64,000 nt of DNA from Diadema setosum (taxonomy: Eukaryota > Echinodermata > Echinoidea > Diadematoida > Diadematidae), in NCBI RefSeq assembly GCF_964275005.1, contig NC_092686.1, positions 40,769,511 through 40,833,510 on the forward strand. Reading direction: 5' to 3'. The notes under the pieces are model-generated. The model was not told where the DNA came from and made no database searches. It saw only the letters and a program-made list of their open reading frames with translations. The position numbers were made by a program, and so were the translations under genes. This document shows, in pieces, positions 1 through 11,975 of this stretch (position 1 is the stretch's first letter; the number at the start of each line of letters is the position of its first letter).

Positions 1-615
1 AAAGGTGGTCATGAATTAGCATTTCTTACGAACGATCAGGAGAGACAAAATGAGTCGGATTGGATTACAATTCTCACAGCTTTGTAGAAGTCTGAGTCAA
101 CAGTATCACACAGTACTTCAAGACGTATTATAGTACAAACGAGTTCTTGAGCCTGCACCGTTTCAGGCTCTGTTCTGGATACAGCGGTAGAAACTCATTC
201 TTTTCTTTCTTTTTTATTTTATCATTATTTACTAATCTCTTTTCTAACTTACAGGTAGCGGATTTCTTTGCAGGCCAAATTCGGAAATGTAGTGTTGATT
301 ATTACTTATACATTTTCTCATGTTGTGACAGTTCTATTGGTTCTCATTTTAAAGTGAGCCAAAACCTAAAAAAATTTTCAGTTATAATTTCCAAAGAGTA
401 TTATGCAGGCACGCAAACTCATTTTAGTTGTATTTCATTTAAATGTAATGGGTAAGAGGGTATGAGAGAGAATGGAAAGTGCTGAGCTATGAAGTAAAAT
501 GGTAAAGTAAAAAGTTTGTCAGATAGTATTACAAAAGAAACTCATTCTTTTTTGTTTGTTTATTTTATCATTATTTACTGTAAATCTCTCTTCTAACTTA
601 AAGGTAGTGGATCTC
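1..615. other. Intergenic, with a diverged ~100-bp direct duplication
   Basis: No gene is recognised here. A segment at about 191-293 (starting aaactcattc, ending near ccaaattcgg) recurs at about 538-623 and continues after the mobile element at 2297-2318. The two copies differ by scattered substitutions. The second copy is the insertion site of the hAT-like element that follows; the first copy shows what the uninterrupted site looks like. The short open frame across the first copy is only a by-product of the T-rich repeat. Confidence 0.6.
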
Positions 616-623
616 TTTGCAGC

Positions 624-2296
624 CAGTGGCGTATCTAGGGGGGGGGGGGCAAGGGGGGCACGTGCCCCGGGCGCCACTCCTTGGGGGCGCAAAAAAAAAA
701 CGAAAAAAAAAAACGAAGAAGAAGAAAAAAAAAACGAAGAAGAAGAAAAAAAAAAAGAAAATGAATGGTAAGGGGGGGGGCAGAAAACCAAATCAAACAA
801 GATAAAAACAAAACATGATGATGACGCGGACAAAACGACAATGTTTATTGTGTTCACACAAACATTCTATGTTCTGTGAGCTGAAATACAAAAATTTTCG
901 GCTCGCTCGCTGCGCTCGCTCGCCAAAATTTGTATAAAAAAGAAGGTAAGAACAAAACGTGATGATGACAAAATGGCAGTCTCTATTGTGTTCACACATG
1001 TCATTTTATATTTAGCAGGCAAAATGTTTCACGGAGCAGCGGCTGCAATTTCATTCCTTCTGAAGCGATCGCCCATTGGATCAAAAGAGGGCGTCAACGG
1101 TTTCGAACATACGGGGGGGGGGGGGCGCAAAAAAACAATAACAAATCAAACAAGATAAGAACAAAACGTAGTGATGACGCGGAAATATACAAATTTTGGC
1201 TCACTCGCTCGTACTAATTTAGAGTATTTTTTCAAGTCCTCAGTTTGTTGGTATAAATCGTTATCTATAAGGTCGTCACTATATTTTGATTAGAATTGTA
1301 AGATTTAATAAGCAAAAAATGACAAGAGTTTCATGATTTGTAAGCTGAAATACAAAAATTTTCTGCTCGCTCGCTGCGCTCGCTCGCCAAAATTTGTTTA
1401 AAACAAGAGAAGAAGATAAGAACAAAACGTGACGATGACGCGGACAAAATGATAATGTCTATTGTGTTCACTCATGTCATTTTATATTTAGCAGGAAAAA
1501 TGTTACACGGAGCAGCGACTGCAATTTCATTCGTTCTGAAGCGATCGCCGATTGGATCAAAAGAGGACGCCAACGGTTTCGAACATACGGGGAAGGGGGG
1601 CGCAAGAAAAAAATAAAAAAAGATAAGAAAAAAAAAACGTAATGATGACGCAGAAATATACAAATTTCGGCTCACTCGCTCGTACTAATTTAGAGTATTT
1701 TTTCAAGTCCTCAGTTTGTTGGTATAAATCGTTATCTATAAGGTCGTCACTATAATTGTGAGATTTAATAAGCAAAAAATGACAAGAATTCCATGTTTTG
1801 TAAGCTGAAATACAAAAATTTTCGGCTCGCTCGCTGCGCTCGCTCGCCAAAATTTATATAAAAAAAAAATATAAGAACAATACGTGATGATGACGAGGAC
1901 ATTTACAAATTTCAGCACACTCGCGCGCACTAATTTAGAGTACTTTTTTAAGTCCTCAGTTCTTTTGGTATAAATCGATATCTATAAGGCTGTCACTATA
2001 TCTTGATTAGAATTGTAAGATTTGGTAAGCAAAAAATGACAAAAATTCCATGTTTTGTAAGCTGAAATACAAAAAATTTCGGCTCGCTCGCTGCGCTCGC
2101 TCGCCAAAATCTATCAAAATTCATTACATTTAAATCACCCTCAAAAAGATCCCTTTTAAGTGCTTGAAAAAGCATCATGCGGACTTTGTTTAAAGTCCCT
2201 ACCGGGATGGGGTAGGGGTTGAACACTTTTTTTCAGAAATTAGGGGCGCAATTTTCGTGCTTGCCCCGGGCGCCGTTTTCCCTAGATACGCCACTG
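624..2296. mobile_element. Non-autonomous hAT-like element with 8-bp target duplication
   Basis: The ends are inverted: cagtggcgtatctaggg at 624-640 and its complement, ccctagatacgccactg, at 2280-2296. Near both ends is a tgccccgggcgcc block. The element is flanked by perfect 8-bp direct repeats tttgcagc (616-623 and 2297-2304). CAGNG-type ends plus an 8-bp target duplication are the signature of the hAT superfamily. There is no transposase frame: the interior is a partly tandem array of roughly 460-bp units containing ggctcgctcgctgcgctcgc (near 900, 1365, 1825, 2080), a cggagcagcg block (near 1030 and 1510) and a cctcagttt-containing block (near 1240, 1710, 1955). It therefore needs a transposase supplied in trans. 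Confidence 0.85.
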
Positions 2297-2318
2297 TTTG
2301 CAGCCCAATTCGAGAATG

Positions 2319-2766
2319 CCCAGAGACAGCTAGTAACCAAATAACCTACTATAATTTAATAGATAAGAAATAACCATTCCAGTATGTATCTTAGTGTGCA
2401 CAGTAAGACAGATCAAATCAAATAGGAAAACATCTGAGCACTAAGCCTGAGGTCTGAATTTGCACTCAACTTCTTCCAATGGCTAACGGATGTTTAATTT
2501 TTGAATTTCACTGACCTCCAAATTTCACAAAGAAAACCTTCTTAGCATGATGGTTAATATGACATTTGACTGATATTGGAGATGTTTGCGAATCGGATCT
2601 ACTACCTTTAATATTATTAATCTAAAATGATTATTTGAAAGTTCGGAAATGCTGGAAATATCCTACCACAAGGAGGCAAAATATAAATGGTTCACATTTA
2701 CAATTCATTTTGTTTTAAAAATTTTCTTATTTATTTTCGTTTTTGACAAACTCGCATACCAGGCTT
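2319..2766. other. No recognisable feature
   Basis: AT-rich intergenic DNA without a supported gene, tandem array or inverted repeat that I could see. Confidence 0.5.
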
Positions 2767-3109
2767 CAGGCCTGCTAACGCGGGTATACAATAGAAAAAA
2801 TAAAAGTTAAAACAACACCAGGAAAATCACTATTCTCAATTTTGCGGCGCGCTACGCGCGCAGAGTCTCGAACACAATTAAACTTTGCAACTTCCTGGCA
2901 AAATGAGTTTTTACTATTTCCTAGATGAAATACCGTAACGCGATTGCATGCAACAGACAAAAATACAAATTTCCTCGAGACTTTAAAACGTCATTAAAAC
3001 AGTCAAAATTCACAATTTGCGGCGCGCTTCCCGCGCAAATTCTTATACAACTTTTGTAGTTCGGTCGTCCAAAGAAAAAAAAAAAAATATATATATATAT
3101 ATATATAAT

Positions 3110-3143
<34 letters not shown>

Positions 3144-3219
3144 ATCATTGGTATTGGTACCGAAGGTCCGTTTTTTTAGTGACCGCACCCCCCCTTGAAA
3201 AATCCTGGCTACGGGCCTG
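2767..3219. mobile_element. Degenerate inverted-end element containing AT and GT microsatellites
   Basis: The right end reads cctggctacgggcctg (to 3219). Its complement begins caggcccgtagccagg and only loosely matches the left end caggcctgctaacgcgg at 2767. Two internal copies of a gcggcgcgct...cgcgc block occur (about 2843 and 3020). An (AT)10-like run at about 3088-3107 and a (GT)14-like run at about 3113-3141 lie inside. No matching target duplication is visible, so the boundaries and the class are uncertain. Confidence 0.4.
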
Positions 3220-3455
3220 TAATGTGAACCTTGCGTACGATGCTTTTCAGAGATACATTTTATATTTCTGTGGAAATTAAGATTGCTTCTACCTATTAGT
3301 GTTCGGCAGAGCGCAGTTCATGCGTTCATTAGCTCTTCTGACCTGTTAAGAGAAGTTTGTGACCAGCGTTTATTTTTAGCAGATGTATATGTATGGCCTT
3401 TGTTTAAACCAGTGTATGATGTACGCCTTAATGTTGATGTAACATGTAATGAACT

Positions 3456-3740
3456 ATTAGCAGCCTTTTATAATCTAGCCGGAGGATGCAGCTATTGTCT
3501 TTGTTGTTACGCTAAACGTCTGATGCGGCGAGACTACAGTCTTTGCTAAACTATGCGTCTGATGCGGCGAGACTAGGAACAGTCACAGTGGAAGCTTCGC
3601 CTGCATCCATGCATTGTTTGTAGTCTCACCGCATCAGACATATCGCTTAGCAAAGATAATAGTCTCGTGGCATCAGACGTTTAGCATGACAGTAAAGACC
3701 ACTGTAGCTGCATCCTCCGCCGAGATTATAGGCTAGTAAT
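3456..3740. mobile_element. Foldback MITE, 'gcggcgagac' family, copy 1
   Basis: A near-complete inverted repeat. The left arm contains ggaggatgcagct, then gctaaacgtctgatgcgg and cgagactac. The right arm contains the same blocks in reverse complement (gtagtctcaccgcatcagac, gacgtttagc, agctgcatcctcc). The arms begin with attag and end with agtaat. A related copy lies at 59203-59644. There is no coding capacity; it is probably mobilised in trans by an unidentified transposase. Confidence 0.75.
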
Positions 3741-4525
3741 GAACAGATTTACCCAAGTTTTGAAGTGCACATTCGACAGGTAACAAAATGAGGTAAGATA
3801 TTGTTAGTGTTTTTGTTGACTGTCAAAATAGCAGTCGTTCATAGTCAAACCAATGGAATCTTTCAAGGCACCGTATTTTGCTGAATTTGTTTTAGGAAAC
3901 AGAATTAAACCGAGTCAACAATCAATGACAAGTTTCATTTGTAAAGTGTGCAAGGTCCAGTCTAGAAAGCACATAACCCACAGCTGAACACCAGGTGGCG
4001 CATGTCTCATATTATACAATGTATCATTGCACCTGTTGTGTAGTTAAGTCTACACAAGCCGGGTCGATTTACAGAATCATAATTATTTTGATAGAAATGA
4101 AAAGCAAAAAAAAAAAAAAATAAATAAATAAATAAAGCAAACAAAACAAAAATCCTCGCTCAGAAAAAAAAAGAAACCCTGCAACAACAACAAGAACATA
4201 AAAAAAAGTGACGTTAAGATTCTCTACCACACTAAAAAAAAAAGGGAGAGAGAAAGATCCAGTTATCATAATTGTTTCTTTTTATTTGCTAAACTTTTGG
4301 GGTATTTGGGTCTGCTCAAACTCCACAAAGTACTTCACTTATTAGTTTCTTTTAAGTCATAGCAAGTATATTCTATATGACTAAATAGAGTGGTACACAC
4401 TGTTTATGGCGCAGTTTTTGCTTGAATTTTCATGAATAGCAAATATCTATCGATTTCTTGATGTCACTTACGGTAAATAATGCTCATGTCAGGTGAATCT
4501 CACTTTTAAGTAATTTTGAATTAAA
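3741..4525. other. Intergenic; A-rich tract and a CTCF-like motif
   Basis: No gene is seen. At 3988-4001 the string ACACCAGGTGGCGC matches 13 of 14 positions of the vertebrate CTCF core consensus CCASYAGRKGGCRS. A-rich low-complexity sequence occupies about 4100-4245. The motif match is by eye only, and binding is not implied without data. Confidence 0.4.
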
Positions 4526-5332
4526 CTAGAAATGTTGCTTTGGGGACTGGTATGCCTCCGCCATACGGCATAGTTCTATAGAGTATACGTCTTGAAAATG
4601 TGAGACGACAGTTTCTTATAAATGGCAAAAAATCAAAACGACATGTTTTTCACAAATGTGTTTAGTGTTTACTTTTCTTGATCTATCAGGTTTCATTTGG
4701 ATGGATATATCTAACACATTATTGTTTAAGAGAGCACGTATTCCGGGATTTGAGCATTTTCACTTGACATTTGACCCCATGTCCCATGATTCTTCAAATG
4801 ATAACTAACTGATAACATCCATTTTCATGGGACAAGAGTGGAATTTTGCGAATATGACCTTGACCTTTTACCCTGACTTTCGACCCCATGACCCAAAAAG
4901 TCCCAAGAGAATCGCTGTTAGGCAGTATATGCATAAAGGGCCTACTAAGATCATGCGCCATTTCCGAGATACAACAAAAATGAAATTTTAGTATCTTCAC
5001 TTGACCTTTGACCTTTGACCCCGTGGTTCAAAATTTTCTCTGGAGAATCTTTATCGGGTGATACATGTATACATTAAGTTTCAAGAAAAAACCTGCAGGC
5101 TTTGCATATCAGATCTGGGGGAAATAGGAAAATTTGACCTGACTTTTGACCTTGAACATGTGCACCCAAAAGACACAACTTTGTCCACTCATACATGCAT
5201 AATTATGTCAATTTTCATTAGGGATGTCTCAAACAGTTTTTAAGTTACGCTCTCCACAAATTGATTACGAACGGACGGACGGACAACCCGGCACGCAACT
5301 CAGAAACACTTCGTGGCGGAGGCATTAAAAAA
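4526..5332 (+). mobile_element. 'ACTAGAAATG...GGCGGAGGCATTAAAA' repeat, copy 1
   Basis: Starts actagaaatg, soon followed by tatgcctccgcca, and ends tggcggaggcatt with an A-run (to about 5338). The interior carries spaced TGACCTTTGACC-type strings (for example 5001-5022) and a gaacggacggacggac block. A longer relative lies in the opposite orientation at 51080-53043, and a more distant one at 35515-36021 has the same actagaaa start and ggcggagg..aaaa end. The A-rich 3' end common to all three could indicate retroposition, but the internal tatgcctccgcca/tggcggaggcat pair also looks like an inverted repeat, so the class is open. Confidence 0.65.
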
Positions 5333-5716
5333 AAAAAATCAGGAAAAGCGCGTTATCAGGCAATATCGTTATGCAAATTCTAACATACTTAACTTATGCG
5401 CATGATATAGGACAGAGTGATGGGTGAGAAAACTGTTTAAATAAGCGGAGCGAGTGGGTTTTAGACTGTTCCAAAGTTAAACGAGAGCATCCAATTCTCA
5501 CTGATCCATGAAATAGGCCTGTGCATCATTTTATAAAAATGTGCCCGTAAATTCATAAAATTAAACCTTTTTTCCACATCATACGTCCGGTACAACTGCA
5601 ATATCTTCATGAACAGTGATAGCACTTAAGCCTAATGATGTAATTAAAATGACTGTAATGATGCTTGATTTAATGTACAGCTGACATACATTTTCAAGAG
5701 GAACGAACGCAAATAA
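5333..5716. other. No recognisable feature
   Basis: AT-rich intergenic sequence. I saw no gene and no clear repeat structure. Confidence 0.4.
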
Positions 5717-6010
5717 CATTTGAGTGGATTCAATAAAATAATGTCGCAATATTAGTAAAACGTATCAGTGAAGTGTTAGAAAATTGGACAATCCGTCCAA
5801 AAGTTGTGAATTTTCAAACTTTCGTTGCCGCCATCTCTAGATGGAAAAACTACAAAAGTTTGTGATGAAATGCGTGGACAACTATGTATGTATCGAGAGA
5901 GAGAGAGAGAGAATTCTACAAAAGTAGAGCCAATGTATATATGAATATAATCCCTCCTCTTGAAATACTGACGTCATTATGTTAAGGGCAACAGAACCCC
6001 CTGTTTCTAT
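5717..6010. mobile_element. Half copy of the 'ggacaagtcc' foldback family
   Basis: Contains the family strings caatattagtaaaac, gacaatccgtccaaaagtt and ttgaaatactgacgtcat found in the fuller copies near 7201 and 13240. The terminal aaaggacaagtcc is missing, so this is a truncated or diverged copy. A (GA)n run at about 5896-5912 lies inside. Confidence 0.5.
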
Positions 6011-6511
6011 ATGTGTTATACTGCCGCATTAACTCAATTTACTTAAACTATTCGGGTTTCGAGAATAAGATACCAAAGATGTAGCATGGAAATTTTTCAT
6101 TGAGCCGTGTGTACCAGGAAAATAATATTATGGTGTCAAGAACAATCACACACGCAGAAGCACACACGCACTCGCTAGTTATTGATGTGAGAAAATACAA
6201 ATCAAAATTATTGTAGGAGCAAGGAAATTACACTTGTTTTTAGTTTTAGCATCAAGAACAATATCTTGAAAAAAAAAGTTCTGCTCTATCAATAGTGAGG
6301 TTCGCTATAGGAGTCAGACCTCTGATAGTCAGACGAAATACAAAAAAAAAATAATTTTCTTGGGTACAGGAAAACATTCACACGAAGAGGAACATGGAAA
6401 GACAAAGAAGTATGAAATTGGCGTGGCATTCTATGCTATATTTGGCAGTACACCATATACACAATCATTGACTCTGCTGATGAATATTGGCGATACGCGT
6501 TAGTCAGAGGA
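6011..6511. other. No recognisable feature
   Basis: AT-rich intergenic DNA with a short CA-rich patch near 6150-6175. No gene or clear element. Confidence 0.4.
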
Positions 6512-6690
6512 CTGGAAAGCCAGTTGATATCCGCGGCATGAAATTTTCGCGAATTGGAGCCGACGGCCTTTTTCGCGGGATATTTTCGCGAATTGCCGAT
6601 GGCATTCAATGCAAAGTGTAGACAAAACCTGTTGCGTGCATTTTAATTTGGGAAGTCTTGGCTCCTCGCGAAATTATATAGTGATAAGCA
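6512..6690. repeat. 'TTTTCGCG' repeat with a relative at 32800-32990
   Basis: Several TTTTCGCG/CGCGAAAA strings occur within about 170 bp. The blocks gagccgacggcc, ggcattcaatg and cttggctcctc recur in the same order near 32850-32965, where the CG steps have largely decayed to TG/CA. This is the pattern expected of older, methylated CpG-rich repeat copies. Confidence 0.6.
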
Positions 6691-6811
6691 TATACAGATG
6701 ATAAGCATGTAGTCGAACGAGGGCGCGCTTCTGAAATTAGGAATCACTCAATTTGCACTGATGTCGAGCCACCTCGTGTATCTATACAGCAGTGCAGTAG
6801 CTTCATACGCG

Positions 6812-7201
6812 AGATCCTATAGTTTTGGTTGAGACCTAATTTGAGGTTTCTAACATTTTTTTTTTGGTGAGATAATGAAAAACCTCTCATGAAATATGAA
6901 AGAGCATGTAATTCCATGACGAATTCAACGTTTATTTGATGAAAATTGGTTTTGATATGGCTGAGATATCCAAAACAGAGCGATTCTAATAAAGTGTGGG
7001 ACCCACCTTTTATTACGATCGCTTTGTTTCACTTTGTTTTTGGATGTTTCAGTCATTCCAAACCCGATTTTCATCAAATAAACTTTGAATTCCTCTTAAA
7101 ATGGTATGCTCTTTACTATTTCAATATAAGTGTTTTCTTGGTATCTCGCAAGAAGTTAAAAGCCCAATTCCCATTTCCACCAATACTGTACCATCCCTTT
7201 A
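6812..7201. mobile_element. Foldback MITE, 'gggatggta' family, copy 1
   Basis: The two halves are reverse complements around the centre near 6995-7010: ttggttgagac, gagataatgaaaaacctct and ttggttttgatatggctgag on the left pair with the right-hand strings ending ccaatactgtaccatcccttt. Other copies lie at 22902-23282 and at 60579 to the right edge, the latter split by an insertion. It directly abuts the next element at 7201. The 96-aa frame across the right arm is not a gene. Confidence 0.75.
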
Positions 7202-7760
7202 AAGGACAAGTCCATCTTCATGTACATGTGGATTAACGTTTATTGAATGCAGCAATATTAGTAAAACACATCAGTGAAAGTTGGGGTGAAATGGGACAAT
7301 CCGTTCAATAGTTTTCAGTGGTGGATCCAGGGAGGACCGCACCGGGCGCGGCTCTCTCTCCCCCCCCCCCCCCTTTATCTTTTTTTTAAACAAAAGAAAT
7401 AAAAAGAAAACAATATATTGTGAAGGCGCCCCCTCTTATACGGAATTCCTTGATCCGCCCCTTGTTATGAAGTTTTAAAGTTTCAGTCACTGCTGGATCT
7501 GAAGACTCCTACAGTGTATGATGTCACATGCATAGAACACTTGAATATAAGGAAAATGTATAATGAGAATTTCACAAAATTCGTTTGTAATGTCTGGTCG
7601 TCAGAATACGCACAGCGATCTCGCCCAAACTATACCTACTCGGACCGGACAATTCGAGAGGAAGAGATCTTGAATCTCGCCTTCTCATTCTCGCCCGAGA
7701 AAATTCAAAACAGGACTGAGCGCTATATTAAAATTGACTTGCGTGGTTAACAAATACAGT
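7201..7760. mobile_element. 'ggacaagtcc' family copy interrupted by a second insertion
   Basis: Begins aaaggacaagtccatctt and continues with gcagcaatattagtaaaac and gacaatccgttcaa. It is then interrupted at about 7315-7466 by a sequence starting cagtggtggatccagg and ending ccttgatccgcccctt. After that the family resumes with ttatgaagttttaaagtttcag. The insert has hAT-like cagtgg..-type ends and a C14 run. Its exact target duplication could not be read because the flanks have diverged. Confidence 0.6.
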
Positions 7761-9229
7761 ACAGCTATGAAGAGTCTATCTATGCAAATGACTGCAATGT
7801 GTTTGTACATGATAACTTGTAATGATAGTGAAAAGGCAGAGTCAGGTATTCAGGAATGCCTGAGAGTCCACGGAAAGTAGAAGGTGCATCTTTTTAGTAC
7901 TAATATAGCAACAAACTATCATCAAAACTGAATTCCCGTAAATTTCTGTAAAAACCCGAAGTTGTGAAGTTGTGAAAGACTGTTGCGATTCTAAGAGTGA
8001 ACTACATTAAAGGTATATTAAGGAACAAGGCTTGATTAATAAGGATGTGAAGTGGAATATTATGACGAGGAATCTGAGAGTCACTATACAGAAGTTGTGG
8101 GATTTGTCATGTCCTATATAACTTTCAATATTCTTTGAGTTATTACAATCAATATTCTCCTCCGGGATAATACGAAGGGAATAAGATTAAAGGAAAGTCA
8201 GGCAGAAACAAAGGAACAAGAGATATAAGGATGGAGGAGGGGGTATCTTGTCCAAAGCAATATAAACTTGTCTTGGGAACACTTCAAGTTTGTCTTGTGA
8301 GAAACACACAAGAGACCTGCTTATGGACGGGACACTGGCGGGGGGGGGGGGGGCGTAGAAATTCTATTCGAACACTGCATTTGAGTTACAATAATCTACG
8401 GAAAAGAAGAAACTCTAAATTCATTCACTCTTCAAAAGCATTATGATGTATAGCAAGGGTGCATGCCTATATCTGTCTGAAGGTCGGAGGAAAATTTTGT
8501 GTTTCCTCAAACACATGCAGTGATCATTAACTATAGCTTCCAACTACTAACAATATATCGTTTTTGTTATAGGCCCTTTGAAAATGAAAGTTTGAAATTG
8601 AAATTTTGGAAATAATGAGGAATTCATCTAGAATGATGCGCACCAGTATTAGTGAGCATACAAGGAGCGTGTCCAGAAATTGCATCAGATATAGATTTGA
8701 AATGTTTTGATAGGTTTTGATAGGTTTTAAGGTTGCTTAATATCTTTTATTAGAGGGATGCCACTGATTATGAACGCTTAGTTATTCAGCTATATCCATT
8801 CATTCACTCCTGTAGGCCCATTAAATTTACTTTCTGCCCTTTAGACAATATTTTGATGATGTTACCGTAAAATGAATTTAAGATTATCTATACAGATAAA
8901 GATTATACAGGCCTATACATGTATTTAGATGATTATGTAACCCCTAATCCTATCTTCTCTGTCTTTCTATCTCCTATAGATCCTTATAAACGTCCTGTTT
9001 TTCGTATTCCTTTTCTCTCCAGTATAGGCCTGTACTGCCTCTCACCCCACGTGCCTATATTAGGACCTATTACTTAGAAGCTGTACTGGTTTAGTGATAC
9101 ACTGACGTGAGAAGCATCTGGTAGGCTTACAGCTCATAGAATGATAGGTTTTCACTATTTTTCAGTCGGGTTGTTATAGTGATCGATGTTTACAATTATG
9201 ATGCTTTATGTAATCCTTTGTATGGTGCC
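7761..9229. other. Intergenic; poly-G tract
   Basis: No gene is supported. A G-run of about 15 nt lies near 8339-8353. The remaining sequence is AT-rich with no inverted or tandem structure that I could confirm. Confidence 0.4.
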
Positions 9230-9452
9230 AAAAAAAAAAAGTGAGGGCCGAGCCCCCACCCCCCCCCCCCCCGGTTCCACCGGCCATGTTCTTATAACTT
9301 ATAAAACCACGAAATGAAACACCTTATAGGGCTACCGTGTTGTAATTCCACCAAGGAGAAAGTAACAGATACATGTAGGCCCGCCCTACATCTAAAAAAA
9401 TGACAGGCTCTCAACCGTGGATCTAGACAGCTATAGCCGCTCTCAATATCGC

Positions 9453-9671
9453 TCTGTCTAAGCTGTTATTTTCGCCCACACATATTTTCGCGAATGAGAA
9501 GGTGACACATATTTTCGCGAAATGTTGTTTTTGCAAATTGACATAGCGGCTACGTTGTGAATTTGCTATCCCGAGACGGCGGCATTTTCGCGCGTTGTTA
9601 AATTCGCGGTCCACCAGTGATATGTAAAATTCACGAAAATACAACCCTCCCGAAAATAACAGCTTATACAG
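9453..9671. mobile_element. Foldback element with 'aagctgttattttcg' ends
   Basis: The left end ctgtctaagctgttattttc (9453) pairs with the right end, whose complement is ctgtataagctgttattttc (to 9671). The interior contains several ATTTTCGCG strings. A decayed relative lies near 33940-34145 (ggctgttatttttgcg, gcccaccagtgaaaat). A poly-C tract of about 16 nt just to the left (about 9255-9272) is not part of it. Confidence 0.65.
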
Positions 9672-11908
9672 AGTACCGGTAGCTCGAGTGCACGCGGAAC
9701 TAGAGGAGTGCAAATTCACTGTGAACATTTATAATGCACCCTACAGCATTCGTAATACTGCTCAATGTTTCCATTTGGCTTGGCACTCACAAAGTGTGGG
9801 ATAGCGCTGGTTCTTGTGGGACAATACCTGTACACATGTTGGGCTTCGATGAAAAGGAAACAAAAGCAATGAATGGCCTGAACAAGCAATTATTCATTTT
9901 GAACATCGCTGTGTATAAAGCGAACAGGATGTTTACAAAGAACAGAGCCAGCCGCTACGCATAGCCAGCTTGTGTAGCATAGCCGAGCCAGCCCCTCTCT
10001 CCCTCATATCACAATAAATTCTTATCGTCTGGCAGCAGGTGGCGCTAAAACACAAAATATTTTTTTGAAAAGCTAGGGGCGCCTCTTTCGTTCATGCACT
10101 GAAAAGATGTCTGATTATGAGCTTAGGGCCGACGTTCGACTGCGCATCAGGACGAGACAATCGCCGGATTTTGGCATCGAATATCTCCTAAACCATACAA
10201 CGTTTGGCATCATCACCCTCTGGAATATGTCAAGCTGACTTTGAACTATCATATAGCGGATTTTTACCTTGCGCTTTGACGGAATAGGGTGTGTAAATGT
10301 AGCAAGCCTCCGTTCGTTCGTCTTTGTTCGGACAGATATTCCCGAAAAGCCTACGTCCGTACGTACAATCCAATGCATCTGCTTGTGTGTTCTACGGGGA
10401 ACATTACCCATGCAAATGCCCGCCTGCGATGGAGCGTGCGTGTTGTCGGCTAGCTGACCGTGCGAGAATGTGATGTGTGTGAAAAACGCCAAAAAGGTAT
10501 TGTGATAATATATTTTAGAACATTGAATCGACTGATTATGCCTTGTTAATTGGAGTGAGTGTGACACTTGTTAGAAAATTTGGCATGACTTTGAGGGTTG
10601 GAATGTGTTGCCTTGGTCATTAATGTGTAATTTAGTGGGGCGTGCACGGGATTCTCGCGCTCTGTACAATCGTCACGTTGAACCGAAGTCTGCCTGAATG
10701 CATATTCATGAGGTTCGAAACCATTTGAACTGGCACGGCTAGCTCGTTGTGGAAAAATATGCCTCGGCAAATGGCTTTGCCTTTGTTACGGGGAGGCGAG
10801 GTATGGAAATTTTAACGGGTAATTCCAGTTTGAAAGCGCCAGCAGCTCATTGTAGTACGCCTTAGACATATGTTTATTTCTCTTTTTCTAAATAGATATA
10901 AATATGTTTGGCAATATTACTAATCTGTGTAGTCTGACTCTGATGTGGATCTGCATGAACCCAGTGGCAGTGAAGCCAGGGAGGCCAGAGCAGAGCACAG
11001 CGGAGGGCCGAGGGGTGGAGGGAAGTGCAAGGCCAAGGTGGGATGGTGGTCTCACTTCCCGATAACTTAATATAAGAGTATTAAAGACTAACGTTACTTC
11101 GTTAGATCTAAGTGATGAACAGGTTTCATGACATTTGCTCTTGCGACGATTGCTCCGATGAAATATCTGCATGCTAAGCCAAACATGAAAAATTCTATCC
11201 ACAAACATAACCCTAGTATATGTAGAATTTCTAGTACTGTAACTCTTAATTCTATAAACAGTCCTCACATGAAACTAACTAGCTGTCACAACCCTGCTTG
11301 GTCCCTAATTTTTTAACCCATTTAAGTCCTTGACAAAAGAAAAAATACATTTGTGGGACCGACTTGCTTGGTACCGGAGCAGTTGTCACCCAGGAGCGAA
11401 TGTGTTGCCGATGAACCAGTGCACAAAATGTGCACAAAATATTGAGACTTTGGTCTTTCAATAGTATAGGGTTGGGGCACTTAAGCAAAATCTCATCATC
11501 TGCTCATACAATACTACTGTAAAAAAAAACTCATTACTGGTAGGTTGAGGGGTCTAGATATCGCACACGAAAATTTGAAATGCTCTTATAATAGAAGTTA
11601 TTCCATAATCGTACCTGAATTTCTCAATGAATATCACGAAAATGCAGAAAAATCACCTCCCAGAATCTCCTGATGATACGATGACGGAGTAGTGCGCTGT
11701 CGCCGTTTGTGTGTCGGATTTTTTTTTATGCGTTCAATTTCTCGGGGTATGTAAAGATCGCGCAGCTGCCCTCTGTAGTTTCATGCGTGAAAGTGTCTGC
11801 CCCTCTGCGGCTGTAACGTGCTCCGGCTTTCGTAGAATATTTTTTCACTTGATATTCAGCAACAGCAGTTTTACCTAACGTGTATATTATTGTTATTATT
11901 ATTATATG

Positions 11909-11975
<67 letters not shown>

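Noticed and set aside
6946..7236. 96-codon open frame and its counterpart near 63,616-63,945
   Set aside because: Both translate arms of the same foldback MITE.
10115..10567. 150-codon - strand open frame in a CpG-containing stretch
   Set aside because: No recognisable domain, no neighbouring exons, and odd composition; treated as chance.
10708..10725. ggttcgaaacc resembling a tRNA B box
   Set aside because: No matching A box, acceptor stem or anticodon arm at suitable spacing on either strand.
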